Of a DNA stretch of 64,000 bases, positions 51,531 to 63,179 are shown in pieces. Positions within the stretch are counted from its first letter, which is position 1; every line of letters starts with the position of its first letter. A model generated the notes under the pieces. The model saw only the letters and a program-made list of their open reading frames with translations, had not been told where the DNA came from and did not search any database. The stretch comes from Agarophyton chilense (taxonomy: Eukaryota > Rhodophyta > Florideophyceae > Gracilariales > Gracilariaceae): NCBI GenBank assembly GCA_030374765.1, contig JARGXX010000138.1, forward strand, positions 620,001-684,000, written 5' to 3'. A program made the position numbers and the translations under genes.

Positions 51531-51897
51531 TAAAAGAAAGGGATAGAAACAGGTTAGAATACTGAAAACAAGAGTTTAATCAAACAAACGAAGTATCAGT
51601 TTTAAGTATCGTGTAGCGGTCGCATGTCTCGTTTTGGAACAAAGGGAGGAGCGTAGCTTCTTCTATAGTAATAATACTAAATATAAGAGAGCTTAGCAAA
51701 ACAGGACAAAACGTACGAGAGCTTAACAAAACAGGACAAACCATACAAAAGCTTACCAAAGCAGAACAAGTAACACTGAAGACTGTTCAGTATTCAAAGC
51801 ATTGAGCGCCTGTAATATAACATTACAAACGTGAAAGATCGTAACACTCAAATTCAATAATGACATTCCAAATGTGAAAGGTCGTAACATTCAAATC
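51531..51897 (-). repeat. Copia-4 3' LTR
   Basis: About 367 bp aligned to the 5' LTR with many substitutions and fewer internal repeat units (about three of the 30-bp unit, two of the 44-bp unit). Confidence 0.75.
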
Positions 51898-52640
51898 ATT
51901 ATTCATCTTCTTCTAGAGCTGACCTTAAGCGAGAGGTTGATGAGAGATTCTTGACTGAGATGTGGAAAAATCATGAGGTAATATTCCACAGTGCATAGTA
52001 CGCTGCAAAGATTGAGCTAGATGTCTTACAATCACCTCTGGGGTATGCTACTGTCTTCTCTCGGGAGCGTGGTGACGCTCAACCGTAGGGAGCGTGGTGA
52101 CACTCAACCTTAGAAGGTAGACGTAGTAAACCTCGATGGTAACAGGGCACCGTGAAAACCCGCAGGGGCAAACAGCGGGGCGACTAGCCTATACCGTTTA
52201 CGTGAAAGATGGTAGGCGTCGACGCGCGGGAAAGCCTGTGTGGTAGTTGAGAAACGATGAACCAAAAAATATAGTCGGGACCCAAGTGATGCCTGTCTTT
52301 ATCAGATTAGGATGGGGGGGGTGCAGTTCCCTATATGCAGTGGACTGCACTCTCCGGATCAACCGGGAGGTGCTAGCAAGGCACGGTCTCTGACCTAGTG
52401 TCAGAGACCTGGCCAACACTTGCTACAGTGCCAGGTGGCCACTCAACTACTGTACTAAAATACAAATAATTACAATTACTATTACTAACAATTACTCAAC
52501 CAGAAGGTACATGTCAACACTACACGTGGCTGACAACACCTAGATGGTAGCTCGCCCGGAGCTGCAAGGCCGATGATCCCTCGTATCCATCACCTACAAG
52601 GTCAGTGTTGTATTTTGACAACCTCAAAGGTCAGACCTTC
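51898..52640. other. Foreign segment between copia-4 pol and its 3' LTR
   Basis: No coding signal. Contains a 25-bp direct repeat (GGGAGCGTGGTGACGCTCAA type, about 52060-52110) and a perfect 10-bp-stem hairpin GGTCTCTGAC-ctagt-GTCAGAGACC (52385-52409). AGCAAG/CTTGCT further out could extend the structure. Probably a small insertion (MITE- or SINE-like, or a solo LTR) in copia-4. Confidence 0.35.
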
Positions 52641-52649
52641 TGCCAATAT

Positions 52650-55600
52650 ACGACACTAGACAACTGTTTGGATTAGTAGCCGGATCAGTGAAGATCTGTT
52701 TTCCAGGAATCCACATTACATTTTTTGAGGTTATGTTTCTCAAATTAAAATCGAATACAGATCAAATCAGCACGAATTGATCTGTCAATTCAATTTCGGT
52801 GAGTCGACAAGGAGTGAAAAAGATCTTTCGAGTCGACAGCCATTGTGAAATAGATGTCCTTGTCGAGAAGGGTAGAAAATGCTCTTGATATAACTTTCCC
52901 TTCGTAAATCGCTTCGGATGCCGCTAGTATCTTTGCAGCACCGATGGATCGAACGGGACTTTAAGACTAGTGTGAAGTCCATGACAGCGTATGGAAGATA
53001 GAGTCACAGCGCAGATCTACTAATAGTACTCCACAAACATAACCGAGCCGGCCATAGTCTCCAGAGCGAGCAGCATCAGAAAATACCATGATCGAAAGAG
53101 GGTACTCTTTGTTCGTCTCTAGTCTTGGAAACAAAACAGTTGTGCCCAGCTTCTTCAGCGTTCGTAGTGAATTAAATTGACAAACAAGATCGGTAACTTT
53201 AACCGTAAGAAGCCTTTGTTGTAGATAGCTTGCACGGAACGCACATAACGGAGATGCAGCTATGCAGAGCTATACGATTGAACTGTTGAGTGATTTAAAG
53301 GCAGAGTGTTCGACAGAATTGAGTTTCTCATCAGCTTGCTTGGGACGAACACGAGATATCGGATATGGTTCTAGAGCTTTGAGTTTTTCATCGCCATTAA
53401 TCTCAATTGACATGCCTTCTTGTTGAATTACATTTAGACCAAAGAAACGAAGAAGTCCAGGTCCATGTACAACAGTACCGAGTGTATATTTGTTATTAAA
53501 CCTTGAAATGAACTGAGCAACGAGATGTTGGTGACCAGTAACAAGTATTTAATCAACAATCTTGACAACGAGCAACGCCAGTTTTCCTTCTTCTTTCAAA
53601 TAAAAAAATTGAGGAACGTATGTAAGTTGTTGGAGTCCCAAGTCAAAAAAAAGCCGATCAGATTGAACTTGTCACCATTTAGCATTGGCATCGACCAGGC
53701 CATAGGCAGCTGCGAGCAGCAACCAATACTGGTTTCGATCAGTCGATTCCTTGGGGGGAATGACGTAAACATCACGACTTGCGGATCCGGTTTGGGGAAA
53801 AGCAGTTTTGACATCGAACTTCGTGAGTTGCCAAGCGAACATTGATGCGATAGACAATAAGATGCGAATTCAAGATCATGTTTCAAGTTATCTTCAATTC
53901 CATGTGGAGCAATACGTGCTTTCAGTTTCAGCGACTTTTCATCATTTATCTTCTCTTTGTACGTGACTAGATATTACGTTAGCTTCGGATGGTTTTTCGG
54001 ATATCGGCACCACTTTCACCGTCTTTTTTAATGCTTCTTCTTCTGCATTGTATGCATTAACGAGGGAAAATTGATGAAATCCTTGTGCTTGACATCGCAA
54101 GAACGGCTTATTTCCGAAGTGATCAAAGATGGATCGTAGTGTATCAGGTTCGGCGTTAGTGCGAGAGTTTTTGCAGATGAAGAATTGGCATTCATTGCTC
54201 TTGAGGAAGATCGCCAAGTTTCGTCCGTTAGCTTGAGAGTTTCGATGTCACCATCGTCATATTGCACTACATGAAGTTCATCATTATTGATTGCATCAAT
54301 TTTTCCAGCGTAGTATGCAACACCAACTGGCCAGTAAACTTCGATTGAGTATCCGATAGATGGGGAAGAGCATAATTTAACATCTGAGGTATCATGCGAT
54401 TCAAATGTTTCTTCTTCTGTACCGTGATGAAGTGAGAAATCTTCTTCCGATTCATAAATCTCGTTGGTGCTGTCCATTACTTCATGTATGGAGCAATCGA
54501 TTGTGTCAATGCTTTCTTGAACTTCGAACGCCAGGAGATCGTTGATAATTGCAGGTCGAACGTCTTCAATTGCTGCTGAATTCGATTTCCCATTTGTCCC
54601 AGGTACATTGATGGTTCGAGATAGAATGTCAAAAGAAATCACAGTACGTGGTGATAACCATTTCCCACGTTTTTCGATTTGATTCTTAATATAGATCTGT
54701 ACAAGATCCCCAACTCGAATGTTAGGTTCAGAGAGAGCTTTAGATATGAGGATTAGAGTAAGCTTCCGCTTGGCTGCCAGAGTGTCATCAGCCTTCAAGA
54801 GATCATCTGATATTGGAGTTATACGGTGCCTGTTATCTATAGGGTTTGTGAATCCTTTTGCCATTTCAAATGCGGAAAGTGCATCTGAACCGTAAAGATC
54901 ATCGGAAACCCGAATTGCTTGGTAGGCTAAAATCTCATTTGAACTTGAGGCATCTGCGGCGGACTTTAACGGAAGAAAGATGCTCCTGATTATTCGATTC
55001 TTGGACTCTAGGGGATTTTTGCTGTGCCGTCTTGGCGGTACACGACGAAATTGGATATCGTTTTGACTCAAATAATTGACGAATTCTTTCTTGTTGAAAG
55101 AGTCGTCACCGTGAACAGCACTCGGAGTCCAGAACTGAGTCATCCAACTTAATTCGAAGCCTTCGATAGCGTAGCGAAGAATAGTAGTAGATACTACATA
55201 TCCAGCAAAATACCTTGTGCAAACATCCATAATGTGAAATACTCGTAAGTCTTCAAGATGAAAGTGGTCGATACACACAACATCATTGAATTCAAGATTC
55301 AAGGATGAGAATGAGACCTTTCGATATGGCTGCGGAAGAGCAGTTGCGATAGAATGAGAGCTTTTCTCAACCATAAGAGCAAGATATCGGCTGAGTGCAT
55401 CAGTCCATAGCGTGTTATGTTGAAGTAGTGTCTTAATATCTGTAAACGTAGCATGTCCACTTACATGTTTGTGAAATTTGTCAATAATTCGTTTGATTTC
55501 TATCCAAGGGCAATTGCTGGTCGTTTGTCCACCGACGGCACAAAACGATAGAGTTGTTTTCGTATTAGTTTGTGCTGAGATTGCAAGAAGAAACGTGTTG

Positions 55601-57000
55601 TATGGAACATAGCTGTGGAGATCATGATCAACCATTCTGATGGAATCACGTGTATCAGATGGGTTGGAAAACATAAGAGCACTTGTATCAATGTGCATGA
55701 TGTCGCTTTGACTTGTGACATTGCGTCCAATAACCCACTCAGAAGATCCTTCGAGAACGAGGTGGCGAAAAAGGATAAGGTTGTTGGTATTGGAGAGTGC
55801 AGTGAAGACAATGGATCCAAGGATTCGCCGTTTAGCACTAGCATGACTCCCTGAGCCATATTTCCAGTATCCTCGATCACATAAAGAGTTGGTTACAGAA
55901 TCAAGCTTACCATTAAAATTCGGTAGCAAGTGAGAACGTAGCAGATAGAGTTCCGTAACACCGATTGCTAAGGGAGGAGCCCCATCATCTACAAGTTGTC
56001 CAAGGTTTCTGGTTACAGTATCACGGGTATCACTGAAGTTAGGTAGATGGGCCATGTTGAATGAAATGGTCCCGAATTTAGAGGAGTCACTTGTAGTACC
56101 AGTTTCGGGTGCCGTACTTCGAGTAGCAGGATTATCAGTGCTTATCACATTGGTTTTTAGCCTGCCGTCAGCAGTGTGATCAGATGACCAATGGCCATAT
56201 TTCTTACATGTGCGGCATTGAGATCGCTATTTAAGATCAAGAAGCTGTGTAGGGGTTAATCTGCGTCTATCACGCCGAACATAGAACAGTAATCCAGTGG
56301 AACGTTGAGGCGATGCAGAGATCGAGACAATAGGATTAGAGGAATCCAAAGATGACTCTTTCGTGTGGTCACATTGGCGAAGTACAGAAGAGATCGATTG
56401 GTACCACACAGCTTTCATAAATACGTCGTTTGATGACTGGTTTGTGAGATCATTGCCAGATGGAGCGGCAGCAGCAAGAACAGAAACACGTTGAGAGTTG
56501 TGTATGGCTGCATAGGCGAGTAAAATGAGGGCGATGAGAGATTCGGGAAGCCTGGTGCTTTTACCTATGGCTTTGAACTTAGCCACCTGAGCAGAGAATC
56601 GAGACTCCAAGTTACGAATAGAATTGTTCGATCCACGCCGAGTAGAAAGTTGATCATTGAAGCTTCGGAAGACCTCATTTACAACAGAAAGAGCATCGCG
56701 TTTGTAAATGGCGATAACAATGGCATTGGCACCTTCAGCAGATTGAATTATGTCATCTGACATACCGATGCATAGATAACTGGCACGTCAGAAGAGCTTG
56801 GACTGTAGACAAATACCGCGAAGTTCAATCGGTATCTTGTGGGAGTTACTGTCGAGCAGTCTGTCTTGAAACGAGTTCCAGAGTCGAACGGCATTTGCAT
56901 ATCCCTCCCGGTTGTCTTTTCCGTCAGTCCAAGGAACACATTTCATGTTCAATGAAAACTTGGGGCGCCTAGGAAGACTTGGAATTGACGCTGGGCCCAT
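52650..57000 (-). pseudogene. Copia-4 gag-pol relic
   Basis: ATG at 57000 inside the PBS (MGPASIPSLPRRPKFSL). Gag in two frames (57000-56227); CCHH knuckle CRTCKKYGHWSSDH near 56195; protease LVDDGAPPLAIG; integrase with CIDHFHLED, VHGDDSF and NPLESKNRIIR; Tudor-like module (VEVYWP-like IEVYWP, YDDGDIE, DETW; 54213-54357), all in one 706-codon frame 56148-54028. Then RT (DVKTAFPQTGSASRDV, YGLVDANAKW, KIVD followed by a stop) and RNase H to about 52650 with several stops. The longest open block covers protease, integrase and Tudor-like module. Confidence 0.85.
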
Positions 57001-57003
57001 AAC
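56991..57003 (-). promoter_or_regulatory. Copia-4 PBS (tRNA-iMet anticodon arm)
   Basis: GTTATGGGCCCAG on the element strand, identical to copia-1 and copia-2. Confidence 0.7.
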
Positions 57004-57480
57004 TATAAGAAAGGGGTAGAAACAGGTTAGAATACATAAAACAAGTGTATAATCAAACAAACGAAGTATCAGTTTTTAAGTATCGTGTAGCGGTCACACG
57101 TCTCCTTTTGGAACATAGAGAGGAGCGTAGCTTCTTCTAAAGTAGTGATACTAAATATATGAGAGCTTAAAAAAACAGTACAATACATAAAAGAGCTTAA
57201 CAAAACAGTACAAAACATACGAAAGCTTAACAAAACAGTACAAAAAATACGAGAACTTAACAAAACAGTACAAAAAATACGAGAGCTTAACAAAACAGTA
57301 CAAGTAATACTGAAAACCGTTCATTATTCAAAACATTGAACGCTTTTAATATGACATTACAAACGTGAAAGGTCTCAACATTCAAATTCAATACTGACAT
57401 TACAAACGTGAAAGGTCTCAACATTCAAATTCAATAATGACATTACAAACGTGAAAGGTCGTACCATTCAAATCCAATAC
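57004..57480 (-). repeat. Copia-4 5' LTR with two minisatellites
   Basis: About 477 bp. 57150-57310: five tandem ~30-bp units (AGAGCTTAACAAAACAGTACAA type). 57340-57480: three ~44-bp units (ACATTACAAACGTGAAAGGTC type). Unit number explains most of the length difference from the 3' LTR. Confidence 0.75.
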
Positions 57481-58819
57481 AGGCGCTCCCGCTGCAACTT
57501 TCAGTAGCTAGTGCTGCCACATGTTGCAGGTATCTTTAATCTCCTCCTCCACGGCCAAGCCCATGGTGCGCTCCGTAGAACCGTCAGGTATTACATCCCC
57601 GCTACCGTTTCGGTTCACACCACAACTAAATAAAAAAAGAGATCTAACCGAAAGCAAGTAACACCACGAATTATCCCAATTCCACTTGTTCATAATTACT
57701 GTCTGCAATAGATCCTTAAGATTCTAATATTTCTCCTCTTTCAAAATTCTCCTTCAGACTGCCATTTTGCACCCCTCAGATCTTGATGCACCGCAAACAT
57801 ATCGACAGCTTTCCTCCTTATACTAAATCGCACAATAGAGAGGTCAGTATCTTTATTTCTCAAGGACAGTTAATGTTCTACAAGACCAATATTTAAAGTA
57901 AACTGTGTCTCTCTCATTTCCAAGTATGCACACACGTCCCACACCACCGTTAGGTTTTAAATGATTTCTTGCACGTTCAAAGTGAATCTGAATTTTGTTC
58001 CGTATGTGTCAGTCCCTATCCTTTGAATTCTCAGTCATTCAGTCCTACCAAAGCTCTTCTAACAATCGATGATAGTCTCACCTTGAGGCTCTTTTGAAGC
58101 GGATCTTCCCGCGAGACAGAATGTACATCGTTACATTCTACATGCGAAGGCGCTCTTGGCTTGCTACAGGGTGCGGTAATATCTTGCAATTCATATGGAA
58201 AAACCTCCCAAAATATGAATAGTGTAAAAGTCTAATCGTACGATTTTATACTGGTTCTTGGCTATAAACCGACTTGTTTAGATCTCTTTTGGATCAAATT
58301 GGGAGCCACTTGCGCCTCCTATCTCGTTACGAGTCCTACGAACTTCCTTGGTATCTGGCAGAACGGATTCTGCACATCTTTGGAACAGAAATCGTAAACA
58401 AAGTGGTTTAGGTTTTAAGAAATTTGAATCATAATGTGTTCAAGTTTTCACCATTTTATGAGACACATATTCATCGCATCTGGGTCGCAAATATACCGTC
58501 ACTTTTGGAGAATTTCTTAAAGGTCGGATCTGGGAAAAATAGATGACCCGCATTCAGAACTGTTCTCCGGCATATTTGTACACAAATGCTTGATCATATT
58601 TGGGCCATATTTACTGCATGTTAGAGCCAGTACTTACGTTCGATGAGGATTATCGTTGTCTAAGAACTGCGCAGACGTTTGGAAGATTTGAACAGAGTGA
58701 AGTTAAAGGGATACAAACAAACCATTGACATCAGAAAGACCAACCCTCGAACAAGTGATCGATATATAGTATCAAAAGTGGAGGATATTGTTTCCAAGGA
58801 ACTTTGACCTAGGGGCGTT
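57481..58819. other. AT-rich DNA, nothing recognised
   Basis: No ORF with motifs, no LTR or transposase similarity seen. Confidence 0.35.
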
Positions 58820-59203
58820 TTGGCTATGACTGAACAACTATTGCAGACAAGCAGGTTGTATCACTGCCTTCTTTGCGAAGCGGAGCCTTTGAAAGCACCT
58901 GTACGAATGATAAGATGCATTTCAAAACGTGTTGCTGATGCTCCGGCTACTGTGATGACAGGACCAAAACGGTTAGAATCTGCGACGAAGAAAAAGCCAA
59001 TTGGGGTTTCAAACAAGTCCGTTAGATCAGAAAAAGATTTAAATGTTCCGTGCAGTAAAATTGGGAAAGATAAGGTGGATCCACAGAAAGAGGAAGGCGG
59101 TAAGGAGAAAGTACCGCTGCTGGAGTGTTGGAGGATGCATTCGAGCAGTTTGGCAGTCAAAGGAAAACAAAAGATGATGCTGTACACGGCGCATCAGCGG
59201 TGA
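58820..59203 (+). CDS. Hypothetical 127-codon ORF
   Basis: Lys-rich, with a single CLLC-like Cys pair near the N-terminus and a basic tail. No family recognised and no splice evidence. It may be an exon of whatever precedes the ORF at 59483, or chance. Confidence 0.25.
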   Translation: MAMTEQLLQTSRLYHCLLCEAEPLKAPVRMIRCISKRVADAPATVMTGPKRLESATKKKPIGVSNKSVRSEKDLNVPCSKIGKDKVDPQKEEGGKEKVPLLECWRMHSSSLAVKGKQKMMLYTAHQR

Positions 59204-59482
59204 TACGGCTCCGATTGCGATGAGAGTATTGACAATTTGGTGTTGGGAAAGTGGAGCTGTTGCCAAATTAAGCTGCCTGCGGCCCAGAAATCAATTAAGC
59301 TTCAAAACTTTGTATTAAACTTGCGTTTACGAGTTCTGGAAGCGTACTTTTCACCTCCAAAGATATCCTTCCCATCTAGAATTTGGAGAGGGTTACCAGA
59401 ATTCGGTTTCGTGCGTTCCCAATTGTCTTTTTTCCCTCAGACATTGCTCTCACATTGTTTAAAACTCTGTTGTTAAAATCAC

Positions 59483-60887
59483 ATGGAGACTACAGTATTA
59501 TTTTTGATTAAAAAAACACTAGTAGATCTTTTACTCTCAGCGTGCCTATCAGAGTACCTAGAAAACAGGTGCCAATGTAAGCTCAAAACGTTGTTTGAAT
59601 ACAGCATCTTGAATGGTAGACTTGAAGCCGCCCAGTCTTCTAAGAACTTTATGTTGGACGTGAAGAAATACTACGCTCAGCGTGGTGGGTACAGCTGCGA
59701 AGCCTATGTGATATCACTTGCCGCCGAATACGCTTCTGATCGCAGGTTTGCTCTCCGTAATTCATATTCCAAGGGGTACAAGTCAGCTTTATCTGAGTTT
59801 TATAGATGGATGGTCATTCATAGTCGCGTTGTTCAAATTCTACTAGCCGCCGAGTTTTACAAGACTACTGAAGTTTCGAAGACAATGGTCCAAAGCTACC
59901 GTTTGCACCACCGTTCCGATATATTTCGTAATCTTGAGGAAGGAAAGAGCGGCCTGAAGAAAAACCGAAGTGATATTATTAAACGCGATGATATGAAAAT
60001 GAAGAACAGGGCCCAAAGCTTAACTGCTCTCAACGCATTAACTTCTAAATTACCACGCAATATTACCTACGCAGCTGCTGGGGTAAAAGTTGGGGTTGAT
60101 GTTGAGGATGGTGTAGATATTACGCAGGTAAAGGTACAAAAGACTGGTAAGGATGACTGTCCTGTGAATGGAGAAGCGAGAGTGACGAGAGGGAGTGACA
60201 GGAACTTTTTGAATGGAAGCAATGCCGGTAGTAAGACTTCTGGTAGTGAGAATGATATAAGTGAAGGAGACTGTCCAGACGCAGATGATGAAGAAGTTGA
60301 GGCATCTGATCATGAGAAATGCGGACTGTACGAACGCAGATGACGAAGGCGTTGAGGACGGAGCGGTAAAACTACGAAAGCAACAAGAACATGAGTACAC
60401 CTTGGAACACTGTCGAATCGCTACAGTACAGCTCCGTAGCAAGTTAATAGTCTTGAACGCATGCCTGCCTCTCCTTCCATCGCCCCGATCTGAACGCAAA
60501 GTACAGTTCATGGACAGCTTCAAGGCTGCAGAACAGATTGTGGATTACATTGTGGACAGTGTTGTAGAGCAAGTTCAAAAGCGCAAAGACCGTAGCCCCC
60601 ATGTAAATGAATGTGGCGGCAACTTGGATAGGAAAGACGTAGAGGCTCTCAAATTCGCAAAAGAGGAAGCAGATGAGGTATTGAATGAGAGATCGACTGT
60701 GAGCAGTGAAACGGAAATGAAGTGTAAAGCGAAGGTGAAGGATTTGAAATCGTTTCTGACCTCGATCGCGCCTACGCGGGGATACTTATACACAATGCAC
60801 CACTGTCGAATGGTGCGAAGGAATACGAAGCGAAACATTCGGCTTTTTACAGGAAGACTACGGTGCTTGAAGCACAAACCTCCATAA
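59483..60887 (+). pseudogene. Unknown protein split by a 55-bp duplication
   Basis: First frame 59483-60343 (286 codons): helical N-terminal two-thirds (LDVKKYYAQRGGYSCEAYVI, SEFYRWMVIHSRVVQ) and an acidic polar tail (DCPDADDEEVEASDH). Second frame 60261-60887: starts again with DCTNADDEGVEDG and continues as a helical protein (FKAAEQIVDYIVDSVVEQV). The repeated DC..ADDE..VE block is a 55-bp direct duplication (60269 and 60324). As 55 is not a multiple of 3, it shifts the frame; originally this was probably one protein of about 460 codons. It lies upstream of the MULE on the same strand and could be part of it or an independent gene. No family recognised. Confidence 0.4.
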
Positions 60888-61351
60888 GGTGTCTATCAAA
60901 TGTGAACTTTCGTTTGGAGCATGATAGTAAAAAGTGAAGTGTTGTTGTAGACTTGTGTCACAATCCCTAGTCTTCAGTAGTATCGCAAAGAGTGGCTGAA
61001 GAACGATGTGAATCGATTCAGATTTGGATGGGAGTTCATTTTGTTCAGTGAAGGGAGGATTCGGAGAAGAGAACTACCGCTGGTCGAAAAGAGACGGAGA
61101 TAGATTGGGACGGTCTTCGCACATTGTGTGTTTCGAAGAAAAGAGACAATCTCAATTGGCGTGCATGCTGTGATGTAATGGGGAAAGCGATCGGGCCAAG
61201 TACATCTACTGGTGCGAGTCATAAATAAAAACCTTCTTCTTCAAGTCCCAGTTCCTCATTGACTCCCAGGGTTAGGTGCAGGGCCCGCATTGGCAGCACC
61301 AAAGGGAGCTCAGAGAGGTTGAGCCGACAGAGGCATGTAGGAGACGTGAAT
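60888..61351. other. Gap before the MULE frame
   Basis: No convincing coding or repeat signal. Confidence 0.3.
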
Positions 61352-63064
61352 AAGATGGAGTCAAACACCAGTGTGGTTCACGACGTAGACAATATATCAT
61401 CTCAACCTATAGATGGAGGAGACATGAGGGACCCTGGTGGAGACAGAATTGCTGCAGGAGATGTATTGAGGTCGGTAGGGAATCTGAAAAGCATGGAATG
61501 TTCAAAAGCCTCCATGCAGTCTGTAAGTACTTCCGCATACTCCTGCCCTCTAACATTTCAGTCAATGGAGAAAACAGCCATCGAAGATATTATGAACTCA
61601 TCTTCGGGGGTGAAATAAAAAGTAATGAGCAAGCTGGACTGTGGACGCAATGAGGACGGGTCGGACTATGGAGAATCTGATCTCATCTATAGGTTTCTCT
61701 TCCTGAGCGAAGAGGAAGAGGTACCATTGGATCTGTTTCAGATTCCTTAGTCTGCTAGAGTCGACGAGAATGATGAAGATGATCAGGCAGTACAAAAACA
61801 GTTCGAAGAGAACGAAGAAGAAGCAAACAAAGTGTCGAGAACGAGAACTGTAGCAATTGAGGACGACATGGAGCACATCGAGGAGTGCTTCAAAGCGGCA
61901 GTAATTGCTTACTTTCAAAGCTTATCTGCCAATGCTCCGGGGCATGACGTCATGAAGGAAGTCCAGCATATTGCAGACTGTATGGGATATTATCTATACA
62001 CAAGAAATTCTTTGTATATTGGACTTAAGAAGAAAAACGAGGAAAAGGCTGGCATTGCAGGGGACCCTCGAGTCTTGCATAAAGGCATAATGAAGTGCGG
62101 GAAGTACAATAATGGAGCATCCGAACGTTGTTTCTTTCCAAGGACAATTAATACAGTCACATCAGACTCCAATGAGGAGGAAAAGTTCTATGTTGCGGAC
62201 TTGACGAGAGCAAGACACAACCATAAGCCAGCGTACAGCTTTGGTGTCAAACGTCTTGATCTCAAAATGCGTGCCGAAGCTCTGCATATGCGTAACAGTT
62301 TGCAGTTGTCCTTTCGAGATACTCTACGGTATCTAGAGGATAAGTAAAAGAAGGTCATTAACCAGGCTTCGGCAAGGAAGCAGATTGGGTACGCCGGGTT
62401 ACTAAGCAACCCAAAGGACCTCGAATGCCTGAGGCTCTGCGAGGCACTCGTGGCCATCAACAGAGAGGACGAGGGTAACAAGTTCTTTTTTGATTGTGAC
62501 AAATCTGGGCGTATGATGTCCGCGTGCTGGGCCTTCAGTGATTGGTTATTGGACTAAGAAAAGCATGGTATCGTGCCTGGAATATCTAGCAATTGCAAAG
62601 CGGTGGCAAATCGATTTGAGTATCCACTTCTTACTGTCAACGGGAGAGCAAATAACGGGTTCACACTAACTTTTTTCACGGGCTTCATTGGCGGGGAGTC
62701 TGAAGAGGACTTTGTCCAAGTTCTCTCTCGTTTCAAATCCATGATTCCTGTGTCCCCGGCAATGATTATCATGGATTAGAGTATTGTATGTATAAATGAA
62801 GCTGAAAAGGTGTTTGAAAGATCCTACAACTCTCTAGATGAGTGGAATCTGAACCAGAATCAGATGAAGAATGTTACAGCTTGGTGCGCCAAAGTCAGAA
62901 AGACTTCTTGGTGCGATGAAATGTCCAAAGACCTTTTCAATATGAGAAGATCTACAAGTGTATCGAGCTTTATTGAACGACAACACGCTTTTGAGGATAC
63001 GTACTTCAACAACTTCAACCAACCAACCAACTCTAGTATGGTTCATATACCTGTATCACTATAA
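61352..63064 (+). pseudogene. MULE (Mutator-like) transposase, N-terminal and DDE part
   Basis: A single frame from ATG 61352 with stops at 61616-61618, 61750-61752, 62345-62347, 62555-62557 and 62777-62779, ending at TAA 63062-63064. N-terminal acidic linker; then a FAR1/FLYWCH-like DNA-binding pattern (ERCFFPRTIN... FYVADLTRARHNHKPA); DDE region with YPLLTVNGRANNGFTLTFF, GESEEDFVQVLSRFKSM and SPAMIIMD, the latter followed by a stop where the MULE motif reads D-x-x-x-A, and later an AWCAKVRK block. No frameshift over 1.7 kb despite five stops. Confidence 0.6.
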
Positions 63065-63179
63065 GCCACAACTGTTAGTTGCCTGTTTCCGCGACGCAAC
63101 AGTACCTAGGAGGTACCTTTTTCAGGGTACAGGGTACAAAGAAGCATCCAATTCCGGTTGTCGTGCGTACATACTGTAG

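Larger units (their letters stand above)
51531..57480 (-). mobile_element. Copia-4: decayed GalEa-like copia element
   Basis: Minus strand; LTRs at 57004-57480 (5') and 51531-51897 (3') in the same orientation, PBS CTGGGCCCATAAC (plus strand) at 56991-57003, and pol relic 57000 to about 52650. About 740 bp between the pol end and the 3' LTR holds unrelated GC-richer DNA. No TSD found. Oldest of the three GalEa-like copies judging by stops, frameshifts and LTR divergence. Confidence 0.8.

Noticed and set aside
52130-52440. Possible rRNA or tRNA-like sequence
   Set aside because: No cloverleaf, A/B box pair or rRNA core motif could be recognised; only a hairpin.
51526-57485. TSD for copia-4
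   Set aside because: Flanks CTGCC (left) and AGGCG (right) do not match in any sensible boundary choice.
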